A stretch of DNA of 63,122 nucleotides from the NCBI GenBank assembly GCA_024741835.1, contig JAENRP010000268.1, positions 1-63,122 of the forward strand, given 5' to 3'. Positions 12,488 through 21,790 of the stretch are shown one piece after another. The first letter of the stretch is position 1; each line of letters begins with the position of its first letter. The notes below the pieces were generated by a model. It did not search any database, was not told where the DNA came from, and saw only the letters and a program-made list of their open reading frames with translations. The translations under genes and the position numbers were made by a program. This stretch comes from Diplocarpon mali (taxonomy: Eukaryota > Ascomycota > Leotiomycetes > Helotiales > Drepanopezizaceae).

Positions 12488-12682
12488 TATTGAGCTTAAG
12501 TGAGTCGGCGCAGTAGGTAAAGGAGGCTTCTAAAGGTCGATAGTCGATATATTAGTAAGAATTAAGGAAGGAAGGTTACCCCTTTCTTCCCTATAGCTAT
12601 ATATATATTAATATCCTACTGATTAAGTAGTAGGATTATATAATAATATATCGAAGTAATAGCTATATTACCTATCTTAATA
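12488..12682 (-). repeat. 3' LTR of copy B
   Basis: 195 bp. On the minus strand it runs from TATTAAGATAGG to CTCAATA and is collinear with the LTRs of A and D. Confidence 0.88.
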
Positions 12683-14767
12683 CCTCTACTTAGACCTTAC
12701 TCTAATTGACTTGCAGTTAGGAAAATAATAACTATCCTTTTGCGCTAATCTAATTCCTAAGTATCTCTTTAAATTAAAAAATAATCAATTAATAGTAACC
12801 TCTATTAAAATTACTAATCCTACTTATAAGGTAGGACTAGGAGTTAAATTTCCAAAAGCGTTCCTTTATAAGACTATATAACTTAACTTGCAGTCTAAGC
12901 CTAAGAGTCGTCCTTAAGCCTATTAAGCCCCTACTATCTTCTACAACCTTAGTATATCTTTAAATGCTTTAAACTTTGTAACTATCTCTAATAGCTTTAT
13001 AAATCCATTTGCTACTATTTAATTGGTTAGGATATAAGTGATTAATAACTTATTCTTTATAATAAGGTCGCGGATAAAGTAGTAAGTAATATTAATATAT
13101 TTCGATCGCTTATATAAGTATAGATTCTTTATAAGTATAATCGCCTTTATATTATTTACTTAAAGATTAATATAGTTCTTATCTTATCTAATATACTTAG
13201 TAAAACCTATATCTTTTAAAACTTAGGCGATCTATAATCCTTATTTGCAATTTGATAATATTAATATATATTTTACCTTAGTGCTTATAGTAGCTATTGA
13301 TTTCTACTTCCTACTTCCTTATAATATAGGTCTACTATATAATACTAATACGCTTCCAGATATACTTTTCCGACCTTTTATATTTGCCTAATCGGAATCG
13401 GTATATACCTTAAGCTTTGCGCTTATATATTTCATTAGTCTATATCTTACCTTCTATATGATTATCGATTGAAAGTATCTTCTAAGTCGCTTAACTGCAT
13501 TTTTATATTAAATCGTTGGATCCTTTAGGTTCTGATTAAGTTGCTTAATAATAAAGGCAATATCTAGTCTTATATATACTATAATATATATAATCGCTTT
13601 AATATCTTATTAGTACTTCTTCAGATCTCCTCTTTACTTATTTTCATTAGCAGGCTTTAACTTATTATACTTTCCTTCGATTGGAATACACTTTAGCTTA
13701 AAGTTAGAAGTATAAGTAAAGAGTCTTATTTAATTTAAGATCTTTTTAATATACTGCTCTTAATCCAATCAGAGTTCTTAAATAGAGCGGTTCCTTATAA
13801 CGCAGATGCTAAGGATCTTATAAATTCCCCCTAGATCCTTAGTATTAAAACATTTCCAAATCGTTATAAAGAACTAATCCAATTGAATAGTTATCTTTAT
13901 AGCTATAATAATATTATTAATATATAATAGCAACTTAATTCTACGCTTAGTATAGGTAAATAAATAAGGGTTAGCTAGGCTTTAAACGAATCCCATTTCT
14001 ATTAAAGCAAAGCTATATAAAAGGTTCCAATCATAGGCTGATTATCTAAGCCTATAAATACTATAAAGTATATAAAGAGAGTGGCCAGCGCATATAGAAA
14101 TACCGTTAGGTTAAGAGAGAAAAATCCGTTCCTTTATAATCGCTTTAATAAATGCATTTTTAATATTGTACTATTTGCATTCAAGGTCCTTAGCAGCTAC
14201 TATTGCTATAAATATGCAAAGGGTATCTATGCGAACTATTAATGCGAATATGTCGAAGTAGTCTTTTCTATACTATTAGAAGAAGCCCTTAGTTATAAGC
14301 CTTACCTTATAACATTTTAAAGTCCTATTTATATATATTTTAATTATAAAGACCTACTTTATTAATACTAGGTTTACGTCCTTTAGCATTAGTTCCTCTA
14401 TCTATATGCTATTTGTAGTAAAAGAGCTTATTTCCTTTTAAATTGCCGTACTTTATACTACTCTATTCTTTAAATCGTTAATAGCTTTATTATATATCTT
14501 TAAAAGAGAGATTTTTATTATCCCCTTAGCGGCTAGGAACACATTATCTTCGTTGAAGCTCTATTAAAGTTTAAGCTTATAAATCCTATGTGCTATTATA
14601 GCCTAGATACGCTTAGACTTGCATTTATCTAAAGTATCTTCTAATTCTAAGTCTTTATTCCTTTTTAAAGACGTAGGTTTAGCTATAGGTTCTATAGGCT
14701 TATTATCTAAGGAACTGCTTTCTAATAGTAAAGGCTTATTATTACTTATACCTATTTTAGAAATATC

Positions 14768-15265
14768 TATTATGCATAATACCGCTCGGCCAAAATGTGA
14801 ATCCACACCTTAGGGCGCGTACTAGCATATTTAGCCTATTTTCTGCATAACACACCCCTTAGGTCGCCGGAAGAACAGTTTTTCCAGCGGCCTAAGTACT
14901 AGCCCAGTCTGTAGTAGCGTAGATATGGCGCATAGACCGCTAAGCTAGTAGAAAATAGGTGGTCGGAAGGGCCGGAATGCATTTTTCTTCGGCCATACGT
15001 CAGAGGTCGTTTTATTCAAATCTGTCGAAACTTCTATCGATGCAGTCGAAACCGAGTATGATCATTGCCGAATTCTTTAAAAAGTGGTTTACCAGTAGAA
15101 CTTCGAAGCGAGAAACGTCGGCTAAACCTCGCGCAAGAGGAATGCGAAAGAATTATCGCTGCGCTCATAGGGCTCATAACTGTCGTGCATAATACCGCTC
15201 GGCCAAAATGTGAATCCACACCTTAGGGCGCGTACTAGCATATTTAGCCTATTTTCTGCACAACA
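14768..15265 (-). mobile_element. TRIM-like miniature LTR retrotransposon (498 bp)
   Basis: Two 85 bp direct repeats (14,768-14,852 and 15,181-15,265) flank a 328 bp interior. On the minus strand the LTR runs from TGTTGTGCAG to TATTATGCACGACA. The target duplication is GATAT (ATATC on the plus strand at 14,763-14,767 and 15,266-15,270). Copy A has the empty site at 1,768-1,780 in the same reading context. A primer site GTTATGAGCCCTA (minus strand, 15,168-15,180) directly follows the 5' LTR. A purine tract CCTAAGGGGTG precedes the 3' LTR. The interior codes for no recognisable protein and keeps CpG- and GC-rich sequence unlike its RIP-mutated host. It must use proteins of another element, probably a Copia. 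Confidence 0.88.
15168..15180 (-). other. Primer-binding site of the TRIM-like element
   Basis: Minus-strand GTTATGAGCCCTA starts right after the LTR. It is complementary to the anticodon arm of initiator tRNA-Met (GGGCTCATAAC), as in Drosophila copia, which primes with a 5' half tRNA. Confidence 0.7.
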
Positions 15266-16514
15266 ATATCCTTTACCTTAAGTACTTTAATTAAAGGGAT
15301 AATAATATTAAAGTTATTTTATACTTTAGGTAGTTCGCAGATAATAGGAATAGTCTATTCGGCCTTTAGGCGACTAGCAAGTCGTTGATTAATAGGTACG
15401 CTTAATATACTTAAGTTAAGAGAAAGGGGTTATTAGTTCGGCTTAATAGTATTACTATTAAGTGGTATACCTTATAAATCTTTAAATATATAAAGCTTTA
15501 AGGATAGCTCCTTTCTATTTTAAGCTTTATTAAACTTAACTATTAAGGATATAATTACTTACCTTAGATTTAACGTATATACTATCTATTACTTTATTAT
15601 CTATTTAATATACTTAATAAATATATATTCTTTATCTTAGTCTATTAGCTTTTTACTTTTTATACCTATAGGCTAGGACTTTAAGCTAATATAGGAATAG
15701 TAAACGCTTTTAAAGACGCGGATATAGTTTAGGCTTAGTTTCTATTTAAAATATACCTTATATAGCGATATTCGAGTGCTATTAATTATTAATCTACTAC
15801 CTATTCTATTTTGCAAGTATATATCTACCTTAACCGCAAGGTCTTAGAATTCTAGTAGTAAGTCAGCATCTTATAATAAAGTGCGATAGTCAGTCTCTAC
15901 TTACTAAATGCTTCGCTTAGCAATGCCATTTTAATAGGAACCTTTATATATTATAATTAATTTATAATAAACTCCTTATTTTGCCTATTTATTAAGCTTT
16001 ACCTTAATCTCTAATGCGTTATCAGACCTAATAGCTATTAGCTTTAACTAAGTCTAGCATTCCTTTATCACTTTCTAAGTTTTTAGCTTTTCTATAAGCT
16101 TAGATTTAGTCTTAATATAAATAGTCTATATCTATTAAGTAGAGTTATTTACTATTTAAGAAAACCAATTATTTCCTTTAATTAAAGTTATAAATAGTTT
16201 AGTAGTATTAATAGATATTAGTATTAGTATTAAATCTTTCTATAGATTAAGCTTAATTTGCGTCTGATTTTAAAGTTTTATTAGCTTGCAAATTTGGTAT
16301 ACTAAGCGATCCTTTAATACTTAGATCTTTTATTTTAAAGTCGAGACCTTATATAAGCCCTTTAATTTCTCTAACCTTAAATATGCGAATCTTCTATATA
16401 TTAGCTAATACTTTAATAGGCTTTTGGCTTTTAATAGCTTTAATAGCCTATTATTAATTGATATTTTATTATTAGTAGTTAAAAAGGACTAATAATAGTA
16501 GTTTAAGGTTTTGC

Positions 16515-16915
16515 CGTTTTTCAATTATAAGCCTAGCTTAAGAGTTGTTTTTAATAAAACCGCAAGATCCACTTGCAGTCTTAGCTTAAGAGTCGATTTC
16601 TTAAAAATAGCAAGATCTACTTGCAGTCTTAGCCTAAGAGTTATTTCTACGAATTTCACTTATAATCTTAACTTAAGAGTTATTATTAGCGAATTTGCAA
16701 AATCTACTTGCAATCTTAGCCTAGGAGTTATTTCTATTAAATTCACTTATAATCCTAGCTTAAGAGTCATCTTTAAGGATACCTTATAATCTACTTATAG
16801 TCCTAGCTTAAGAGTCTATCTATTCTCCTTATCCTTATTTAATTGTATTAAGGTAGAGAGTATACTTTCCTTAAAGGAATCTACTTATAAGTTTGGCTTA
16901 AAAGTCAATTTCTAT
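16515..16915 (-). repeat. Minisatellite block of Copia family 1, copy B
   Basis: About nine units of 39-48 bp. It is equivalent to 124-512 and 49,855-50,285 in the opposite orientation. It produces a spurious open frame on the plus strand. Confidence 0.87.
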
Positions 16916-18820
16916 AATATTACCTTTAAGATAATGTAAAGTCTATCTTTGATTTTAGCTTTAAAGATCACTTTATAATTGTTATTTATAAACTATATAA
17001 ATTGATTATTAAAAACTCTTATATAATTTAACTTTATATAGATCTTGCGATTAGATAAAAGATTAATACTTAAGCTAAGTATAAAGAGAACATTTTACAA
17101 AAGGAAAGAAACGCTAGTAATATTTATCTCTACTATACCTATCGAATTTATATATAACCTTTTACTACTAACCTTAATAGAGCGCCTTTTTATTTTAATA
17201 AGCAGGCCTTTAAATAGGTAGGATTTATTAGTTATATATATTATACAATTAATATTACTATACTAATCGGATTTAAGGATCTTATAAAGATCGGCTTTTA
17301 AGATATAAGTATTTTTATTATAATTATTATTTAAATTATTAGAAGTAGATTCAAGTTTAAATAACCTACTATTATTATTAGAGGTATTTGCTAAAGTTTT
17401 AATTAAATAGCCTTTTCCTTTGCCTTTCTTTAGTAGTTGCGGCCTTTAATAGGATAAGGGCAGTTTGCTTCTTAACTTTTGCTTTAATTGCTTTTTAATA
17501 TTAAAGTTAGCAACTATATTAATCAATTGCCTTTTAACTTTATAATTAGTAATATTATAAGTACTATTATAAAAGTAGTATCCTTAATAAGCTTAAGGGC
17601 TTGTCCTACGCTCCTTCCTCTTCTTAGGCTTATTATTGCCTTATAATATAGCATTTGCCGATTTAAAGCGTCCTTTAAGGTCTTACTTAATAGTTTAAAA
17701 GAAGTCGATCTTCTTATAGATCTTAAAGTTAGGTTAGATAAGAAGAGATTGTTTTATAATAGTAAACTTAAAAGGGAGGCTATTAAGTAGGAAACTAAAA
17801 AGCTAAGTTTCCTTAAAAGTTATAACTATCCTAAGATCTGCGGCTCTTACTCTCCTCTTTGCTTTACGTAGTATAGATTAAGTAGAGTCTATATTTATAT
17901 CTATATCCTTACTATCTTTATCTTTTTTATATTAAAATAAAGTAATCTACTATAATAGATATTAAGTATTAAAGGCAGTTGTCTAAGAGTATTTTACCTT
18001 TAAAGTATCCTATCTTATCTTTATATTATTATAAACTTAAATAAAATCTTAATCTTTATTACTTAAACCTCTATTAATCTTAAGCTTGCATTTAGCTAAG
18101 GCTAGCTTATACTCTTTCTCCTTTTCTATATTTAAAATCTACCTTTAAGATTCTTAATTATTATCTACTAAAGCTCTTAAGCTAAGCTTATTTAATATAT
18201 TTAGCAAATCCTTAGCAGTTATATTAGCTATTAAAGTAGAAGTAGACGAATTAGTAAAAGGAGTATAAGGGGCTATTCTCGCGTATTTAATAAGTGTCTT
18301 TTAAATTGCTATTTTAATACCTTTACTCTTAAAGTAAAGCTTTAAATCGTCGAACTATTATTACTAGTTCTTTCGAAAGAGTTAAAGGTCTTTAGGCCTA
18401 GTGTTTCGATCGGAATCGGAAGCTATTGCCATTTCGAATAGAATTGCATTGAAAAATCAAATAAATTAAATAGTTAAAGGCACTCCTCCTATTAAAAAGT
18501 CGAAATGATTAAATAGCAGGTATTATAAAAGTATTAAATAAGGAGGAAGTCCTCTTATTAAAAAGGGTTTTTAGATTATAACGCAAGGAATTATACCTTT
18601 TATAAAATATAGTAAAGCAAGGAATCATACCTCTTATAATACTAGAGGGTTATAGAGCAAGGAATCATACCTTTTGTAATACAGGTTAGCTAAATAGGGA
18701 ATCACACCTCCTATTCGCCGATTGCTCGCCTCTTATTATAAGTCTTATTCAACTTCCTACTAATAGTTGTAACGCAAGTGCTTTTTAAAAGAAGTTAATA
18801 ATCTATTATCAGTCTATCTA

Positions 18821-18832
18821 AGGCTTATAACC
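18821..18832 (-). other. Primer-binding site of copy B
   Basis: Minus-strand GGTTATAAGCCT abuts the 5' LTR. With one RIP transition reversed it matches the initiator tRNA-Met anticodon arm complement GGTTATGAGCC. Confidence 0.72.
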
Positions 18833-19027
18833 TATTAAGCTTAAGTAAGTTAGCGTAATAGGTAAAGGAGGCTTCTAAAGGTCGATAGTCGATATATTAG
18901 TAAGAGTTAAGGAAGGAAAGTTACCCCTTTCTTTCCTATAGCTATATATATATCAATATCCTACTAATTAAGCAATAGGGTCATATAATAATACATCGGA
19001 GTAATAGCTGTATCACCCATCTCAACA
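18833..19027 (-). repeat. 5' LTR of copy B
   Basis: 195 bp. It begins TGTTGAGATGGG on the minus strand, less mutated than the 3' LTR, and is followed by the target copy GATAT at 19,028-19,032. Confidence 0.9.
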
Positions 19028-19406
19028 GATATCTTATTTATATATATATATATAGAGTTATTAAAAGGAGGAGAAGGAGGAGGAGGAGATAAACTATTGA
19101 ATTCGAGTTTAGGGTACTATATATTAGTCCCTTTAAAAATAGGTGATTCAGGCAGTGGAGTACTTTTAGCAATTAAGCTAATAATCTCAGCTATTAGTCC
19201 TAATAATTTAGCTATAGTAACGAATCTTGCGTAAGCTTGGATTATTACATAGCGCTCTAGAAGGGGAGTAGCTACTGTTTTATTATTAAAATGACGCTAT
19301 TATACATCATTGGTTAAGTAAAACTTAAAAATATCGATCAGCCTTTTTATTTGTAAGGGAGACTCTGATCGATGGAATTTTATATCGAATGCTGTTTATA
19401 GGCATA
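19028..19406 (-). pseudogene. Copia I gag, N-terminal part
   Basis: Reading leftwards from the primer site, a frame with only scattered stops encodes an Ile/Leu-rich helical stretch and then a Pro/Ser-rich run. Across copy B it joins the gag frame at 12,482. The assignment rests on this continuity and on the primer site, not on a recognised domain in this piece. Confidence 0.6.
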
Positions 19407-19420
19407 CAGGGCTCATAACC
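19407..19420 (-). other. Primer-binding site of Copia I
   Basis: Minus-strand GGTTATGAGCCCTG is an un-mutated complement of the initiator tRNA-Met anticodon arm and resembles the copia half-tRNA primer site. The bases on its right (19,421 on) should be the LTR end of Copia I. Confidence 0.7.
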
Positions 19421-19575
19421 TATAGTAAGGAGGTTCTCTGATAGTGAACTTGATAGTAAACTAGAAGAGAGGGCACGAAGAAGTATAAGGTGCAAACGAC
19501 GATATTAGGTGTCTTGATTTATAAGAGCTCTCTAACTAGGAGCTACTTAAGGTAAGCGGGCTTCTTAGCGAAGCC
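19421..19575 (-). repeat. Probable 5' LTR sequence of Copia I (outer end not defined)
   Basis: It lies directly upstream of the primer site and contains a CTCTTATAAATC TATA-like stretch and short similarities to the 307 bp LTRs (TTAGAGAG, TTTGCACC). The outer boundary cannot be set. Confidence 0.4.
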
Positions 19576-19579
19576 GCTA

Positions 19580-19655
19580 AGTCATATGGCAAGTCATATG
19601 ACATATCATATATATGATATATCATATGACAGATCATATGACAAACATATGACGG
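19580..19655. repeat. Cluster of TCATATGAC palindromes
   Basis: Five TCATATG or CATATGAC palindromes occur in 75 bp, with a further perfect ATATCATATATATGATAT dyad between them. This is immediately left of the AT microsatellite and the GC-rich island. Confidence 0.7.
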
Positions 19656-19669
19656 GCATACCTGCAACA

Positions 19670-19785
19670 TATATGTATATGTAAATGTATATTTGTATAT
19701 ATATATATATGTATATATGTATATGTATATGTAAATGTATATATGTATAAATGTATATATATACTCTCCAATTTATATACACATG
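19670..19785. repeat. TATATG/TATA microsatellite
   Basis: Imperfect ATATGT/ATATAT repeats at the AT/GC compositional border. No gene. Confidence 0.85.
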
Positions 19786-20121
19786 TACATATATAATTTC
19801 ATTGAATTCTTGGGTTTCCCTCTCCCCCTCGGAGCTGCGGGGGCCCGAGCTACCCAAGCCAAAACCGTACGAGCGCTTGCTGGGTCTCCCTTGCCTGTCG
19901 CCAGGGAGAGGGTGCATCACCCTGTCGACGCAATGACGTCGGTCGATGTCGTGTTTGGTGATGGGGTGAAGGGGTGTACGGCAGGTAGATGGGGGGTATG
20001 GTGGTTTTGGGCATCGCCGGTGGGCCGGTTGCAGTCGCAGCCAGCGCGCAGGCACGACAACGACCGCGATGGTAGAAGCCGCCGCGTCCGGTCCCGGGCT
20101 AAGTCTTATAACATAGATAAG
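19786..20121. other. Left edge of the GC-rich island, no gene recognised
   Basis: Composition changes sharply here from AT-rich to GC-rich. Open frames exist on both strands but have no domain or codon structure that I can support. Confidence 0.6.
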
Positions 20122-20168
20122 TGTTGAGAAAGGGATAGAGCCATCACTCCGATGGGTTGTCAGGTGAC
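20122..20168 (+). repeat. 47 bp un-RIPed LTR terminus (J-type, related to Copia family 1)
   Basis: It starts TGTTGAGAAAGGGATAGAGC and continues to AGGTGAC. It is the same sequence, apart from transitions, as the LTR start at 30,622-30,650 plus 45,878-45,900. Homology stops at 20,168 and GC-rich single-copy sequence follows. Confidence 0.82.
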
Positions 20169-21187
20169 CATGGCGTGCGACGAGTCGGGAGGCGGCGGCC
20201 GAGAGTCGGGCCGGGCGGTCGGGTCGACGGAGCGGTCCCCTCGGGATGGCGAGGTGGGAGGGAAAAGCCGCGTGCGGGCCGCGGGGCGGAAGAGGAGAGG
20301 TGGGAGTCATGTACCAAGGGGATGCAGTTGTGCAGGCTGGATGATGCATTTATGCAGGTAGACGCAGTTGGGCAGCCAAGTCGAGGCAGCCAAGTCGAGA
20401 GATCCATGCAGGGTCAGTGGCTGGCCGGTCCACTCTCGCCTCCACCCTCGACTCCACTTTCGAATCCAAATCCAAATCCACATCCACATCCAAACCCAAA
20501 TTCATATCCATATCCTTATCCATATCCAAGTCCAAATCCATATCCATATCCATATTCATATCCGCACCCCCACCCAGTGCAGAGGGGAGATCTCTCGCGT
20601 CCATCCTGGCCGGTCCGACAGTCGCCGCACCTGCACCCGGCCCGGCCAATGGGAGCCACCAGCGACCGGCGTCAGGCCCACTCTTTGCGGCCATCCCGTC
20701 GCCCGACCCGCCTCGAGATGCCCGCGCTAGGCCCGAAGAGGCAGCCTCGGGATATTTCGAGTCGGTTGTGTCGTCATCGGCCGCTGATCCTCCGACCTGA
20801 GTGTCCCCCGACCTTCTGGCACGGCCCCCAATGACATCGCAGGCTGCTGTTGCGCCGTGGGAAGATATATATCAAGTCGGACGACGCCGTCGCGGTGGGC
20901 GAGCGGTAATCGTGGGATGCGTGTTCGGTCCAGCCCATCTCCAGCTCCAGCTCCAGCTCCCATCTCGTCTCGTCTCGTGCTTTCGTTGGGTGGTCCGGGG
21001 GGGTTTCGGAAGCGCCTCATCACATCCCACACATCCCACCACCCGACGCCGCGGTAGCCTCGCCCGCGCCACCTCGGCCCCCCTCTGCGAACTCAATTCC
21101 TCGCGTCGCATCACAGACATCAACACTGACCCGAGCCCTCATCGTCGAAGGGGGCCGCCAGGAGAGACAGCAAGCACATGATACTGG
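20169..21187. other. GC-rich upstream region of the zinc-finger gene
   Basis: About 1 kb without a supportable gene. It contains a hexamer minisatellite and a (CAGCTC)4-type run near 20,940-20,965. Several overlapping open frames on both strands reflect low stop density in GC-rich DNA. It may hold distal promoter or long 5' UTR sequence. Confidence 0.5.
20456..20577 (+). repeat. Hexanucleotide minisatellite (TCCAAA/TCCATA variants)
   Basis: About twenty imperfect units such as TCCAAA, TCCACA and TCCATA in tandem. It would read as Pro-Asn/Pro-Tyr or Ser-Lys/Ser-Ile dipeptides but is not in a gene I can support. Confidence 0.9.
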
Positions 21188-21305
21188 GCTTGAGCTGAGC
21201 TGAGCATTGAGCATTGAGCATTGAGCATGGAGAATTGAGCATTGATCATTAAGCATTGAGCATTCAAGCATCGACCTTCGACCTTCGACCTTCGACCTTC
21301 GATGA
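21188..21305 (+). repeat. Heptamer tandem repeats GAGCATT and CGACCTT
   Basis: About eight GAGCATT-like units are followed by four CGACCTT units, then unique sequence. It lies about 500 bp before the start codon of the zinc-finger gene. Confidence 0.9.
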
Positions 21306-21439
21306 CGACCAACGTCGCCTAAGCCACACACGTTCCGCGCCGAGACCTCGCACGTCACCCTCCCGCTGCGCCCGTCGGTCGGCCGGCGTCGTCGGTTGTT
21401 CCGCGTCCTTCGAGGACCTTCTCGAGTCATCCGAAGCCG

Positions 21440-21790
21440 AAGGAGAAGAAGAAGAAGAAGAAGAGGTATAGAAGGAGAAGTGAACAAGCAAAAGTAAAAA
21501 AAGGCCCAGGAGAAAGAACGATCCACGGCTTCCGACGGTGGTGGCTGCCCATCGTACCTTCCAGAACCAAAGCCCTTGGCCTCCCCCTCCCGCGACTCCC
21601 CCTCGCTTCCTTCCGCATCGGGGCAAGGCCTGCGCGCCGTGGCGTAGCGTGGCGTGGCGTGCCGATCTTCTCGGCGCCCGTACCCGCCCTTCCTCTCTAC
21701 ACGCACACCCACCCCGCCCACATCGACACACCCCCACTTACTCAACCGCGACTTCACCTCGACTCTTCCTCGTCTCTCTCTCCCCCCACC
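21440..21790 (+). promoter_or_regulatory. Proximal promoter/5' UTR of the zinc-finger gene
   Basis: A (GAA)n run at about 21,440-21,460 is followed by a long pyrimidine-rich tract of CTC/TCT repeats ending just before CCCACCATG. Pyrimidine-rich tracts before the start codon are common in ascomycete promoters. No TATA box was identified; the transcription start is unknown. Confidence 0.45.

Larger units (their letters stand above)
12683..18400 (-). pseudogene. Copia family 1 gag-pol remnant of copy B
   Basis: On the minus strand the order is gag (about 18,400-17,400), protease, the minisatellite block, integrase (about 16,400-15,600), then RT (about 14,470-13,850) and RNase H (about 13,400-12,950). 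All coding is full of transition stops. Domains were assigned by base-level collinearity with copy D. The TRIM insertion lies between integrase and RT. Downstream copies of the minisatellite unit are at 12,826-12,912. Confidence 0.82.
12488..19027 (-). mobile_element. Copia family 1, copy B, full length, with nested TRIM
   Basis: A complete but RIP-degraded minus-strand element of 6,540 bp. Both 195 bp LTRs are present and perfect target duplications GATAT lie at 12,483-12,487 and 19,028-19,032. Without the 498 bp TRIM insertion at 14,768-15,265 and its target copy it is close to copy D in length. It sits in the gag gene of Copia I. Confidence 0.93.
11243..19420 (-). mobile_element. Copia element I (minus strand), gag portion, split by a solo LTR and by copy B
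   Basis: The primer-binding site at 19,407-19,420 is followed, reading leftwards, by a gag frame. That frame is interrupted at 19,028 by copy B, resumes at 12,482, is interrupted again by the solo LTR (11,823-12,129) and resumes down to 11,243. Removing each insertion with one copy of its target duplication restores one continuous frame. The pol part is absent; the element stops at the LTR of 10,936-11,242. Its own 5' LTR should lie just right of 19,420 but its outer end is not identified. Confidence 0.75.

Noticed and set aside
14603..14806. Small gene candidates on both strands at the left edge of the TRIM
   Set aside because: They are short open pieces of the Copia B polyprotein and of the TRIM LTR; the same piece appears with stops in A and D.
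16511..16789. Open frame reading through the Copia B minisatellite on the opposite strand
   Set aside because: Antisense to the element; openness follows from the repeat unit. The pol-strand frame is the one continuous with protease and integrase.
19128..19330. Plus-strand GDSGSG motif suggesting a protease or P-loop protein
   Set aside because: The minus-strand frame through the same bases continues the Copia I gag across the copy B insertion, which explains the sequence better.
19407..19420. Possible initiator tRNA-Met gene because of GGGCTCATAACC
   Set aside because: Only the anticodon arm matches; no acceptor, D or T arms around it. It fits a retrotransposon primer site instead.
20456..20577. 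CRISPR-like repeated array
   Set aside because: Contiguous 6 bp units without spacers in a eukaryotic sequence; it is a minisatellite.
20157..20834. 225-codon plus-strand open frame with Pro-Asn/Pro-Tyr repeats upstream of the zinc-finger gene
   Set aside because: Its repeat is a DNA-level hexamer array open in several frames; no domain, intron signals or conserved start. GC-rich DNA gives long chance frames.
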